Positions 37,445-45,177 of a stretch of DNA of 64,000 bases are shown here, piece by piece. The position numbers and the translations under genes are program-made. Source of the DNA: CALBPI01 sp039821605. Lineage in GTDB: Bacteria > Pseudomonadota > Gammaproteobacteria > Steroidobacterales > Woeseiaceae. Within the stretch, counting starts at the first letter, position 1; the number at the start of each line of letters is the position of its first letter. Where the stretch lies: contig JBCBNV010000003.1 of the NCBI GenBank assembly GCA_039821605.1, forward strand, positions 372,001-436,000. Direction: 5' to 3'. The notes beneath the pieces were generated by a model. That model made no database searches. It was not told the origin of the DNA and saw only the letters and a program-made list of their open reading frames with translations.

Positions 37445-37465
37445 GGGGTCCGATTAACGGACCCC
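37445..37465 (-). terminator. stem-loop between pucA and pucC
   Basis: GGGGTCCG-ATTAA-CGGACCCC, a perfect 8-bp stem with a 5-nt loop, in the 124-bp pucA-pucC gap. There is no proper T-run after it on the minus strand. It is more likely an mRNA-stabilising or partial-termination hairpin that keeps pucBA message more abundant than pucC, as known for puf and puc operons. Confidence 0.6.
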
Positions 37466-37477
37466 GCCCTTTCGTAT

Positions 37478-37491
37478 CCGGGCGAGCCCGG
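37478..37491 (-). terminator. second stem-loop downstream of pucA
   Basis: CCGGGC-GA-GCCCGG (or a 5-bp stem with a CGAG tetraloop), 12 bp from the first hairpin. Together they make a tandem structure just after the pucA coding region. It is probably a 3' stabiliser of the pucBA segment. Confidence 0.45.
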
Positions 37492-37546
37492 CCATTTTTC
37501 TTGTTCAGGTTCCGATGCTCAGAACCAGCTCCCCCATCCGGGGTCG

Positions 37547-37690
37547 CTAGCCGCCGAAGAACGCCGGGAACCAGGTGGTGTTGTTCAGAATAGCGAAATG
37601 AACGACCAGTGAAGTGATCGCTACTGCGCCGAGAAACAGCGGAATACCAATCGTAGGCTTCACAACCAACCACATACGTGCCTGATTCAT
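37547..37690 (-). CDS. pucA: light-harvesting antenna alpha polypeptide (LH2/LH3-like)
   Basis: A 47-residue antenna peptide that binds bacteriochlorophyll in the inner membrane. MNQARMWLVVKPTIGIP, one transmembrane helix, and NNTTWFPAFFGG align residue-for-residue with LH2 alpha: Met1 (B800 ligand), His31 (B850 ligand) and W40-F41-P42 are kept. Positions 44 and 45, usually Tyr-Trp or Tyr-Tyr in LH2, are Phe-Phe, as expected for a blue-shifted B800-820-type antenna. AAGGAG lies before ATG 37690. The gene begins 10 bp after the pucB stop. Confidence 0.95.
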   Translation of the reverse strand: MNQARMWLVVKPTIGIPLFLGAVAITSLVVHFAILNNTTWFPAFFGG

Positions 37691-37700
37691 GCTGTGCTCC

Positions 37701-37853
37701 TTAACCTAACCAAGGGGTGAACAAGTACGCGAGGAAGTGAGCAATCGCAGAAATGAAGAAGAACACCCGTGTGCCATCAATGATGTGCTTATGGAGTTCT
37801 TCGGACTGCTTCATGGTCAACCCCGTCCCGTAGACGCGATCCGAGTCAGACAT
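37701..37853 (-). CDS. pucB: light-harvesting antenna beta polypeptide
   Basis: A 50-residue beta partner of PucA. TGLTMKQSEELHKHIIDGTR is followed by one transmembrane helix and the C-terminal TPWLG. H39 is the expected B850 ligand, H21 corresponds to the conserved His12 of Rhodoblastus acidophilus LH2 beta, and R29 to the B800-binding Arg20. The ATG at 37853 follows GGGAGACACCT. It is the first gene of the puc operon; upstream are a long leader and a PpsR-type site. Confidence 0.95.
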   Translation of the reverse strand: MSDSDRVYGTGLTMKQSEELHKHIIDGTRVFFFISAIAHFLAYLFTPWLG

Positions 37854-38021
37854 AGGTGTCTCCCGAAGTTCCTGTTGGTAGCCACGAGACCCTCAGTGGG
37901 CCTCAAGCACCCGATCTTCGTGCCGGGCAACCGATCAGCGCCTACCCAGAGGGCACATGCCGATGAAGCTAGACACTAATTCGTCCATAGCGCGTATGTC
38001 AACTATTATTGCCTCGCAATG

Positions 38022-38039
38022 TGTCAACTTTGCGTTACA
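38022..38039. promoter_or_regulatory. PpsR/CrtJ-type operator upstream of pucB
   Basis: A perfect TGT-N12-ACA (TGTCAACTTTGCGTTACA). PpsR/CrtJ binds this pattern and represses puc, bch and crt genes under oxygen and light. It overlaps a minus-strand TTGACA that could be the -35 of pucB, so binding would block RNA polymerase. It lies about 170 bp upstream of the pucB start. Confidence 0.65.
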
Positions 38040-38076
38040 TGTCGAGATTGCCGAATTCGGCTGGCTCGACACTGCG

Positions 38077-38106
38077 AAAAAAAAGGCGGCACCCGCAGGT
38101 GCCGCC
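38077..38106 (-). terminator. intrinsic terminator of the repeat-protein gene
   Basis: On the minus strand, a perfect 9-bp GC-rich stem (GGCGGCACC/GGTGCCGCC, 4-nt loop) is followed directly by eight T. It lies 49 bp after the stop of the gene ending at 38155 and insulates pucB from read-through. Confidence 0.92.
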
Positions 38107-38154
38107 TCGTCAGTGAACGCCCCGATCGCCCAATCAGGCGATCCGCGCAAACCC

Positions 38155-38814
38155 CTAGTTTCTCTTGCTCAAAACGCGCAAGCCCATGAATTTCGAGAAC
38201 GGCGCAGCAGTTCTGGACAGACGGGAACCCGCGGTACCCGAAGCGCCCTTGCGTGTCGTAAGCAGCTTCAGCCCGATCCGCGACGACAATGGCGCCGCGG
38301 TGCGCGACATGCGCTCAACCGCCGAGCCTCGCGCGCTTTTGTGCTTGATCAGCTTGGTGTTGAGCACCGGCCCCTGCTTCTTGCTCAGCAATTTCAAGCC
38401 AAATGAGCTGTCCTTGTCGAACTTGAACAGGCCCGTCTCCGATTTACTCTCCAGCAGAACGGGAAAGCCAAAGAACTCCGAAAACGGCGCCGGGTTGGGC
38501 GGCAGGTAGTCCTGGATGGCGTCGAGATCGACGGCCGTCGCCTCCAGCGTCTGCTCTACGAAGCGGCCTGTGGTCAGGTCGGAGGGCCGGGACGTGAGCA
38601 CGGTTCGGCCGCGCGCCAGTGCCGCCATGACGGACTTGCGGTGCCCGGCCATGATCATGCCCGATGCAATAGCCGCATCCACCTGAGCCGGCGCGTTGGC
38701 GTCGCCCGGGCGAATCACGAGGCTTCTCTCGCGCGGTTCTTCACCCTCGACGAGTCGGTCGATGGTGTCTCTGGCGGCCTGCTCGGTGTCAAACAAGCGT
38801 GTAATTGGGAACAT
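38155..38814 (-). CDS. repeat-containing protein of unknown function, PpsR-site associated
   Basis: 219 residues from ATG 38814 (GGGGAAGG upstream). The N-terminal ~75 residues (LFDTEQAARDTIDRLV...SLVI) resemble the YflT/DUF1269-type stress domain, weakly. The rest has four degenerate repeats of APxSxxxGLxxL: residues 109-120, 137-143 (short), 174-185 and 204-215, the last two embedded in nearly identical SRTAAP stretches, separated by Lys/Arg-rich linkers. Very basic C-terminal half. No membrane helix. It has its own PpsR-type site and a strong terminator. I do not recognise the family; co-regulation with puc suggests a role in phototrophy or in light/oxygen stress. Confidence 0.75.
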   Translation of the reverse strand: MFPITRLFDTEQAARDTIDRLVEGEEPRERSLVIRPGDANAPAQVDAAIASGMIMAGHRKSVMAALARGRTVLTSRPSDLTTGRFVEQTLEATAVDLDAIQDYLPPNPAPFSEFFGFPVLLESKSETGLFKFDKDSSFGLKLLSKKQGPVLNTKLIKHKSARGSAVERMSRTAAPLSSRIGLKLLTTRKGASGTAGSRLSRTAAPFSKFMGLRVLSKRN

Positions 38815-38950
38815 ATCGGTAGCCTTCCCCTGGATTGAAGGTGTCAGAACCAACCGACACTGCCCCGAAAAGGCGGTCGGACGGGCGTTCGCGGCAGGCG
38901 ACAGACTACTCTCGTGTCTCAGTCTGAGTCAATTTTTGTCTAAATTGATC

Positions 38951-38968
38951 TGTCAATAAAACTAGACA
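38951..38968. promoter_or_regulatory. PpsR/CrtJ-type operator upstream of the repeat-protein gene
   Basis: A second perfect TGT-N12-ACA (TGTCAATAAAACTAGACA), about 140 bp upstream of ATG 38814. As at pucB, it contains a minus-strand TTGACA and is followed 24 bp later by another TTGAC (38932-38927). The shared architecture points to common control. Confidence 0.6.
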
Positions 38969-38997
38969 CTCGTGACCCGGTTCTGTCCAGTTACAGC

Positions 38998-39102
38998 TTA
39001 GTCACGGCGCCTCACCGTCCACCATTGATACAGACAGAAGGCAAGTGGAATTCCCCACCAAAGCAGGCCCTTACCGAGAATCAGCAGCGCTTCTGAGGAC
39101 AT
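38998..39102 (-). CDS. 34-residue single-helix membrane protein
   Basis: MSSEALLILGKGLLWWGIPL followed by a hydrophobic, aromatic helix and a basic end (RRRD). The positive-inside rule suggests N-out/C-in. It starts 10 bp after the stop of the upstream histidine kinase, with AGGG at short spacing, and the next gene is 183 bp away. Small proteins ending in a charged motif after a Trp-rich helix are common, but unnamed, in gammaproteobacteria. No function assigned. Confidence 0.6.
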   Translation of the reverse strand: MSSEALLILGKGLLWWGIPLAFCLYQWWTVRRRD

Positions 39103-39112
39103 GACCCTGGCC

Positions 39113-41005
39113 CTACGTCCCCACCTGTACGAGGTTGGCCAGTGTCTCGAGCAATTCGGGACCGCTGGAAGGCTTGAGCAGATACGCGTCGGCGCCCAGC
39201 GCCAGGCAGCGCTCTCGCTGATCGATCCTGCCGCTGAGAATACAGATGGGTATCGCCGCATTCGGTCCCTCGAGCTCGCGAATGGACTGCAGCACTTCGA
39301 CGCCGGACTCGGCACCGAGGTCGACATCGAGCACCACCACATCGGCGGGCCTTGCCCGCAAGTAGCCCAACATCGCCGCCGAGGCCACAAACCCCCGGAC
39401 CTCGTGCCCCGCCGCATCGAGACGCGCCTCGAGCGTCGCCAGCACGTCACGGTCATCGTCACAGACCACACATCGGAGCGATTGCGATACGTCAACCGCC
39501 GCCGCGTCGGCGACATCCTGACTGTCGATGCCCGCGATACGCGCAAGGTCGCGCATGAACTCGATCGTGCTGCCCAACGGCCGCGCACCCCTGTAGTCGA
39601 GGGTCAACGGCGTCGCGCCCTCGACAACCTCAATGCGCCAGTGCGCGCACCAGGCCCGCGCCCACTCGAGCGCGCCGTCCAGCGTCGACGTGACATTAAC
39701 CTGCACGGGCCAGCCGCCGCCGCGTGTATGCCGCGATGACAGGCGTCTGTCACCCAGCGCACCGAGCGCAAGGGAAAACGAGAACACGGCGCCCTGCCCT
39801 GGTGCCGACCACAAATTCAGCGCACTCTCCATGGAAGCCACGTAGCCGCTCGAAATTGCGAGCCCGAGCCCCGTGCCCTTATCGTCTTCGGCCTGCCCCG
39901 GGATCGGCGCCTGGAAGAAGGGCTGAAAGATGTCGCGGTGCAAGTCCGGCTCGATGCCGCGACCGTCATCACCAACCTCGAACGCCAGCGCGCCGTCATC
40001 ATCGCGCACGAGCAGCCACACGCCCGTGCCCTGGCCGTGCCTCAAACCATTGGTGAGCAAGTTGACGAGTACCTGGCGAATGCGGTCTGCCTCGCCCTCC
40101 CAGCGCACCGGAACGTCGGGCATCGCGCCCACGAACAGGCGCTGACCACGCGCCATGGCGACAGGCTGCACGATCGTCCGCACACCCTCGATGAGCGCCT
40201 CGACTTCGAACGGCGCGGGATCGCGCGAGGCACGCGCCGCATCACTGCGCGCGAGGTCCATGACGTCATCGAGCAGCAGGCGCAGCGAATCCGCGTTGCG
40301 GCGGATGTTGCGCGGCCACACGGCATGGTCCGACCCCACGAGAACTTCTTCGAGCATGTCGGCGGCGAGCACGATGCTCGTCAGCGGCGTGCGCAGCTCG
40401 TGGCTCATCGAGCCCAGGAAATGCGTCAAGGCCGCTCTGGCCTCATCGGATTCACGCTGCGCCCGCTCGCGGTCACGCGCCTCCGCCTGCGCCTGTCGCG
40501 CGGTCTCGACGAGCACCCGTTCGCGGCGTTCGCGCTCCGTGACGACGCCCAGTGCGGCCGCCGAAATCACAACGGTCGCGCCGATGAGATTGACGAGCGA
40601 CATCGGGTGCGCCATCGACGCATAGTCGGTGTACAACGACCACGTGTACGCGATCGCGGCGACCGTTACCGGGGTCCAGATCAGAATGTGGCTGCGGCTG
40701 CCGAGCAACGCGACCAGCGACGGGACCACCAGAAACCAGACAATGCCGATGTTGGCCTCGTCCGTCGTGGTGTAGAGCAAACCGGTCTGGAAGACAATCA
40801 GCAGTGCGATCGATACGTGCAACGTGATCGAGCGGGATTTGCCGCGCCGAAACAGGAGCAACGCCGCGAGCAGTACGGCGAGCACGGCAAGCGGCACGGC
40901 CGTGGTCCAGGACCGCTGCACGATGGCCGCAACCAGGATGAGGCCCGGCGCTAGCCAGAGAATGCGCCGGAAGCTGCTCCAGTCCCTTGGCGTGGTGTCG
41001 TCCAC
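39113..41005 (-). CDS. hybrid sensor histidine kinase with C-terminal receiver
   Basis: 630 residues. Five or six N-terminal hydrophobic segments (residues 14-155) replace a periplasmic sensor, and a coiled-coil rich in Arg/Glu follows (157-195). The HisKA domain has SMSHELRTPLTS (H202). The ATPase has the N-box NLLTNGLRHG, DDGRGIEPD and GTGLGLAIS. The receiver at about 510-628 has the phospho-acceptor D560 and K-P pair (LLKPSS). A segment at 430-500 links them. It forms a unit with the next kinase upstream and the 34-residue protein downstream. Confidence 0.92.
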   Translation of the reverse strand: MDDTTPRDWSSFRRILWLAPGLILVAAIVQRSWTTAVPLAVLAVLLAALLLFRRGKSRSITLHVSIALLIVFQTGLLYTTTDEANIGIVWFLVVPSLVALLGSRSHILIWTPVTVAAIAYTWSLYTDYASMAHPMSLVNLIGATVVISAAALGVVTERERRERVLVETARQAQAEARDRERAQRESDEARAALTHFLGSMSHELRTPLTSIVLAADMLEEVLVGSDHAVWPRNIRRNADSLRLLLDDVMDLARSDAARASRDPAPFEVEALIEGVRTIVQPVAMARGQRLFVGAMPDVPVRWEGEADRIRQVLVNLLTNGLRHGQGTGVWLLVRDDDGALAFEVGDDGRGIEPDLHRDIFQPFFQAPIPGQAEDDKGTGLGLAISSGYVASMESALNLWSAPGQGAVFSFSLALGALGDRRLSSRHTRGGGWPVQVNVTSTLDGALEWARAWCAHWRIEVVEGATPLTLDYRGARPLGSTIEFMRDLARIAGIDSQDVADAAAVDVSQSLRCVVCDDDRDVLATLEARLDAAGHEVRGFVASAAMLGYLRARPADVVVLDVDLGAESGVEVLQSIRELEGPNAAIPICILSGRIDQRERCLALGADAYLLKPSSGPELLETLANLVQVGT

Positions 41006-41054
41006 TGACCCTCCCCCGATGCCAGGCTCCGCAGTGTAACGCCTCAGCGGCGGG

Positions 41055-42758
41055 CTATGCCTGCACCGGCTCGAGCGCCTCGGCGAGCGCGGTAATCAAC
41101 GCCCGGCTGCGGAACGGCTTGCGCAACACCGGGCCGTGCGCCGCGGCGTGCATCTCGTTGTCTGCGCCGTGGCCCGACATGTAGATCACACGCTGGCGAA
41201 AGCCCTCGCGGCGCAACGCCTCGACGAGCTCGATACCCGACATGCCGGGCATCATGATGTCCGTGAGGATGACATCGAATGCGTGCGTCGCCGCCAGTTC
41301 GAGCGCGGCCGCGCCACTGTCGGCCGCGATGACGCGGCAACCGACATGCTCGAGCGTCGTTGTCACCACGCCCCTGACCTTGGGCTCGTCATCCACGACG
41401 AGCACCGTGCCCGTCAGCGTGAGTGCCGCGTGTTCACCGCTCTGGCCCGCGTCGTCGCGCGGGTCGGCCGGCGACGCGACACGCGGCAGCGTGATCCGGA
41501 ATCGCGATCCCTTACCCGGCGTGCTCTCGACATCAATGGTGCCACCGCTCTGCGTGACGATGCCGTACACCGTGGCCAAGCCGAGGCCCGTGCCGCTGCC
41601 TTGTGGCTTGGTCGTGAAGAACGGCTCGAATGCCCGCGCCCGAATCTCGGGGCTCATGCCAGATCCCGTATCGGTAACCGCAATCTGAACGGCGTCGCGG
41701 TCCGTCGCGACCGCGGTCGAGATCGTCAGCTTGCCGCTCGCATCAGCCATCGCGTCGCGCGCGTTCAAGGCCAGATTGAGCAGTACCTGCTCGATCTGCA
41801 GCGCGTCGACGCTGACCTGCCCTGCGTCCTTCGCCAGGTCGATCTGCAGCGCGATATCTCCCGTCAGACTGCGCTCGACGAGCGGCGTCGCGTTACGAAT
41901 GACGTCATTGACCGCGACCACGCGTGTCTTCATGACCTGCTGGCGGCTGAAGGCAAGCAGTTTCGACGACAGCGCGGCGGCGCGCTCGCCTGCATCGCGG
42001 ATGGCGACCAAATCCTTTTCCTCAGGCGCGCCCCGACGAGCGGTCGCGAGCTGATCGGCGTAGCCGATGATGACCATAAGCAGGTTGTTAAATTCGTGCG
42101 CGATGCCGCTGACGAGCTTGCCCAGGCTGTCCAGGCGCTGCGAGTGCGCCAGTTGCGCCTCAACTTGAAGACGACTCTCGAGCTCGCCACGCGCGGCGGC
42201 CAGAGCCCGTTGCGCGGCAATGACGCCGCGTCGCCTGACATAGAGAATGATCATCGCCAGGACCGTGGCGCCCACGAGTGCGGGGAAATAGCGGTAACGC
42301 AGCGGCTCAGGCAGGACAGGTGCGGCAAAAACCGCCGTGCTCACGAAGACAACGGCGACATTGACGAGTAGCCACTTCATCGACAACAGCAGCGCGCCGT
42401 AACACACGATGATCATGGGCAGGTAGATCAGGTAGAACGAGTCTTCAACGTAATGAAACGCGAGCAGCACATTGGCAATACCAATGCACGCAAGCAGTAC
42501 GCAGATGGGATTGATCCAGCGCGAGCTGAGCATGCCGCGCCGCAACGCCAGGTAGAGCGCGAGGAATATGACGGCCGACAACGCATCGGTCGAGACAACA
42601 ATCATGCGCACGCCCGTCGTGTGCGCATCGAGAAAGCCCATGATGACGAAGACCGAGTACAGAAAGCAGACGCCGAGGGAGACGGGCTCTAGCGAGCGAA
42701 ACACCAAGTCGTTGAAGACGGACGTGTAATCGTCAGGCCGGTCGGCGTCTCGCGCCAT
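41055..42758 (-). CDS. hybrid sensor histidine kinase with C-terminal receiver
   Basis: 567 residues. N-terminal hydrophobic segments (25-175) form a membrane-integral sensor. The HisKA domain of the HEFNNLL class has H221 in SGIAHEFNNLLMVI. The ATPase has NLALNARDAM, DTGSGMSPEIRARAFEPFFTTK (split here by family spacing) and GTGLGLATVYG. The receiver at 451-565 has DDE at 456-458 and phospho-acceptor D500 in LTDIMMPGM. It lies 49 bp before the second kinase, which also has a receiver; no stand-alone output regulator is next to them. Confidence 0.92.
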   Translation of the reverse strand: MARDADRPDDYTSVFNDLVFRSLEPVSLGVCFLYSVFVIMGFLDAHTTGVRMIVVSTDALSAVIFLALYLALRRGMLSSRWINPICVLLACIGIANVLLAFHYVEDSFYLIYLPMIIVCYGALLLSMKWLLVNVAVVFVSTAVFAAPVLPEPLRYRYFPALVGATVLAMIILYVRRRGVIAAQRALAAARGELESRLQVEAQLAHSQRLDSLGKLVSGIAHEFNNLLMVIIGYADQLATARRGAPEEKDLVAIRDAGERAAALSSKLLAFSRQQVMKTRVVAVNDVIRNATPLVERSLTGDIALQIDLAKDAGQVSVDALQIEQVLLNLALNARDAMADASGKLTISTAVATDRDAVQIAVTDTGSGMSPEIRARAFEPFFTTKPQGSGTGLGLATVYGIVTQSGGTIDVESTPGKGSRFRITLPRVASPADPRDDAGQSGEHAALTLTGTVLVVDDEPKVRGVVTTTLEHVGCRVIAADSGAAALELAATHAFDVILTDIMMPGMSGIELVEALRREGFRQRVIYMSGHGADNEMHAAAHGPVLRKPFRSRALITALAEALEPVQA

Positions 42759-42886
42759 AATAGAGGGACTCCGTAAAGCGCCCCGGCGGCATCAGGCCGG
42801 TCGCGCATCATTCTTGTGCCCGGAGCGCACGCTTTCCCCGCGATGGGCACATCCGGGATCCTGGAGTGACGCCGCGTTCCGAGAAG

Positions 42887-42977
<91 letters not shown>

Positions 42978-43072
42978 GAATCTTGTCACTTCAGGGATTG
43001 ATTCGAATCGACTCAGGTCGATTCTCACCCCTTCGGGGCGCCCTGCGGGCGTCCAAAACGCGATGCGTTTTG

Positions 43073-43145
43073 TCGAACCCCCGGTGCGGTATCACCGCAC
43101 ACTCGCTTTCCAGGCGAGCACCTTAAACCACTCAGCCACCTCTCC
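43073..43145 (-). pseudogene. 3'-truncated tRNA-Ser copy (unit 2)
   Basis: Identical to the 5' 73 nt of the tRNA-Ser gene, including D-arm, anticodon arm, variable arm and the start of the T-arm. It breaks off within the T-loop, where the sequence changes to the spacer hairpin. The 3' acceptor strand and CCA are missing, so it cannot form a complete tRNA. Confidence 0.9.
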
Positions 43146-43240
43146 GAATCTTGTCACTTCAGGGATTGATTCGAATCGACTCAGGTCGATTCTCACCCCT
43201 TCGGGGCGCCCTGCGGGCGTCCAAAACGCGATGCGTTTTG

Positions 43241-43313
43241 TCGAACCCCCGGTGCGGTATCACCGCACACTCGCTTTCCAGGCGAGCACCTTAAACCACT
43301 CAGCCACCTCTCC
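43241..43313 (-). pseudogene. 3'-truncated tRNA-Ser copy (unit 3)
   Basis: Same 73-nt fragment as unit 2, identical by eye. Its 5' flank (TTTAGTCAG on the plus strand) differs from the flank of the other copies, marking the outer edge of the array. It begins 23 bp after the stop codon of the BamC-like lipoprotein gene. Confidence 0.9.
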
Positions 43314-43336
43314 GTTTAGTCAGTGCGACGCGTGAA

Positions 43337-43621
43337 TCAGCCGGCGCTGTCCTCACCTTCGCCCTCGCCTTCCCCTTCACCGTCCTCAAAAAAGCGTGGC
43401 GGCTTTTCAAGACAGCTCTGATCGACGTCGGGCGGCGTCGATGCCGTAGGAATATCGAGCTTGGCTTCCGGGGGCAACGAATCATAGCCCTCGGGCACTT
43501 CGAGCGGACGGGCCTCTGCGGCACGCTGGTAATCGACGCGGGACTCGCAGGGATTGGCCGTACCGCAGCCGCCGAGCACCGTCCCGGCCAGTGCCAGGGT
43601 GAAAATCAGGATTCGTTGCAT
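43337..43621 (-). CDS. short lipoprotein resembling the N-terminal segment of BamC
   Basis: 94 residues with lipobox VLGGC (C19). After it comes RVDYQRAAEARPLEVPEGY, resembling the unstructured N-terminal lasso of BamC (Y..A....PLEVP), which in E. coli binds BamD. The two helix-grip domains of BamC are absent, and the chain ends in a Gly/Glu-rich tail. Position supports the link: it directly follows dapA (TAATG junction), the classical dapA-bamC order. The BamC relation is inferred from motif and context. Confidence 0.72.
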   Translation of the reverse strand: MQRILIFTLALAGTVLGGCGTANPCESRVDYQRAAEARPLEVPEGYDSLPPEAKLDIPTASTPPDVDQSCLEKPPRFFEDGEGEGEGEGEDSAG

Positions 43622-44496
43622 TACATAAGGTCCGCGTTCTTGAGCGCTGTGACGACTTCGGCGTGCCGGTCTTCGGCGAGCGACACCAGGGGCAGCCGCA
43701 GGGACCCGTCACCAAAGCCCAGCTGCTGCAGGGCCCACTTGACGGGAATGGGATTCGACTCCGTGAACATCGCCTCGTTCAACGCCGCGAGCCGCGCATC
43801 GATGATGCGCGCGCCCTTCTTGTCGCCGCCGCAGGCCAGTGCGCAGAGCTCGGCCATGAGTGCCGGCGCAACGTTGGCCGTGACACTCACGACGCCATGG
43901 CCGCCGCGCAGCATGAATTCACAGCTCGTGAAGTCGTCGCCGCTGAAAAACAGAAAGTCACCGGGGCAAGCCGCCTGCTGGGCCTCGAGCCGGTCGACAT
44001 CACCCGTGGCGTCCTTGATGGCCACGATACGTGGATGCTCGGCGAGCTCGGCCAGTGTTTCAGGCTTGAGATCGCTCTGCGTTCGACCCGGCACGTTGTA
44101 GAGCATGACGGGCTTTGACACGGCATCGGCAATCGCCGTGAAGTGCGCGGCCAGCCCGCGTTGTGGCGGCTTGTTGTAGTACGGCGCCACGAGGAGGAAG
44201 CCGTCGACGCCCTCGATGTCCGTGGCCAGTGACAGGTCTATGCTCTGCGCCGTGGAGTTCGAGCCCGTTCCCGCAATGATCTGCATGCGGCCCGCATTGA
44301 GGGCGATGGACTGGCGAACGAGTTCGGCGTGCTCGTCACGCGTCAGCGTTGCCGACTCGCCCGTGGTGCCGCCCACGACGAGCCCCGCCGTGCCCGACTG
44401 GGCGTGCATGTCGATCAGGCGCTCGAGCGTGTCGTAATCGATCGTGCCACCGTCGTTGAACGGCGTCGTGATCGCGACGTAACTGCCTGAAAACAT
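43621..44496 (-). CDS. dapA: 4-hydroxy-tetrahydrodipicolinate synthase
   Basis: A 291-residue TIM-barrel aldolase of lysine/diaminopimelate synthesis, condensing pyruvate with aspartate semialdehyde. GGTTGESATLT, APYYNKPPQRGL, the YNVPGRT tyrosine and the Schiff-base lysine in VAIKDATGD are all present. The start is ATG 44496 (MFSGSYVAITTPF); upstream residues in the frame are not conserved. It is divergent from gcvR across 122 bp and coupled to the BamC-like lipoprotein gene. Confidence 0.97.
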   Translation of the reverse strand: MFSGSYVAITTPFNDGGTIDYDTLERLIDMHAQSGTAGLVVGGTTGESATLTRDEHAELVRQSIALNAGRMQIIAGTGSNSTAQSIDLSLATDIEGVDGFLLVAPYYNKPPQRGLAAHFTAIADAVSKPVMLYNVPGRTQSDLKPETLAELAEHPRIVAIKDATGDVDRLEAQQAACPGDFLFFSGDDFTSCEFMLRGGHGVVSVTANVAPALMAELCALACGGDKKGARIIDARLAALNEAMFTESNPIPVKWALQQLGFGDGSLRLPLVSLAEDRHAEVVTALKNADLM

Positions 44497-44618
44497 GCGG
44501 GGCTCCGCGCCAAAAAGGTGCGAAAGTGTATCCGGTGACCCAGCTTCGCGGCAAGCGGCTTTCCGCGTACAATTGCGGGTCGTTCGATGCACAGCGCCCC
44601 AGGGGGCCGACGGAGTCT

Positions 44619-45149
44619 ATGTCACAGCTACTCGTCATCTCTGCGATGGGCCAGGATCGCGCCGGCGTGGTCCACGAGGTCGCCGAGGTCATCCGCCGCC
44701 ACGAGGGCAACATCCTCGAGAGCCGCATGGCCACGCTGGGCAGTGAATTCGCCATGCTGCTGCTCGTGGCGGGCCACTGGCACACGATCAGCAAGCTCGA
44801 GGCCGCGCTCGAGAAGCTCGCCACGGCCAGCGAATTGGCCATCACCCTTCGCCAGACGCGGCAGAAGCCCGCGGGCGAACCCATGATTCCCTACGCGGTG
44901 GACGTGATCTGCCTGGACCAGGAGGGTATCGTTTCGGACGTATCGGGCTTTCTGGCCAGCCGCGGTGTCGAGATTGCCGAGCTGTCTACGAGAAGCTACC
45001 CGGCCGCCCACACAGGCGCGCCCATGTTCAGCATCCAGGCCACGGTCAGCATTCCGGGCAGCCTCTCGATCGCCCAGATGCGCGAGGAGTTTCTGCAGTT
45101 TTGCGACCACATGAATATCGACGGCATCCTCGAACCCATCAAGACCTGA
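44619..45149 (+). CDS. gcvR: glycine cleavage system transcriptional repressor-type ACT protein
   Basis: 176 residues with two ACT domains: MSQLLVISAMGQDRAGVVHEVAEVI and later VICLDQEGIVSDVSGFLASRGVEIAEL. This is the architecture of GcvR, which in E. coli binds glycine and antagonises GcvA. The order dapA (divergent)-gcvR-bcp-bepA is typical of gammaproteobacteria. Start ATG 44619, with CGGAG close upstream. Confidence 0.92.
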   Translation: MSQLLVISAMGQDRAGVVHEVAEVIRRHEGNILESRMATLGSEFAMLLLVAGHWHTISKLEAALEKLATASELAITLRQTRQKPAGEPMIPYAVDVICLDQEGIVSDVSGFLASRGVEIAELSTRSYPAAHTGAPMFSIQATVSIPGSLSIAQMREEFLQFCDHMNIDGILEPIKT

Positions 45150-45177
45150 ATCCTCAATCCCACCGGAGTACCCCCCA

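Larger units (their letters stand above)
37854..38154. other. 301-bp regulatory/terminator region between pucB and the repeat-protein gene
   Basis: There is no gene here. From the puc side it holds a leader of about 150 nt, two TTGACA hexamers on the minus strand (38002-37997 and 38027-38022) 25 bp apart, a perfect PpsR-type site, and then the terminator of the gene to the right. No strong -10 is seen at ideal spacing from either TTGACA, suggesting an activator-dependent promoter. Confidence 0.6.

Noticed and set aside
37547..37853. LH1 (pufBA) rather than LH2 (pucBA) identity for the antenna genes
   Set aside because: The MNQ...WLVV start and TTWFPA ending of the alpha chain match LH2. LH1 alpha lacks TTWFPA, no pufLM follows, and pucC is adjacent.
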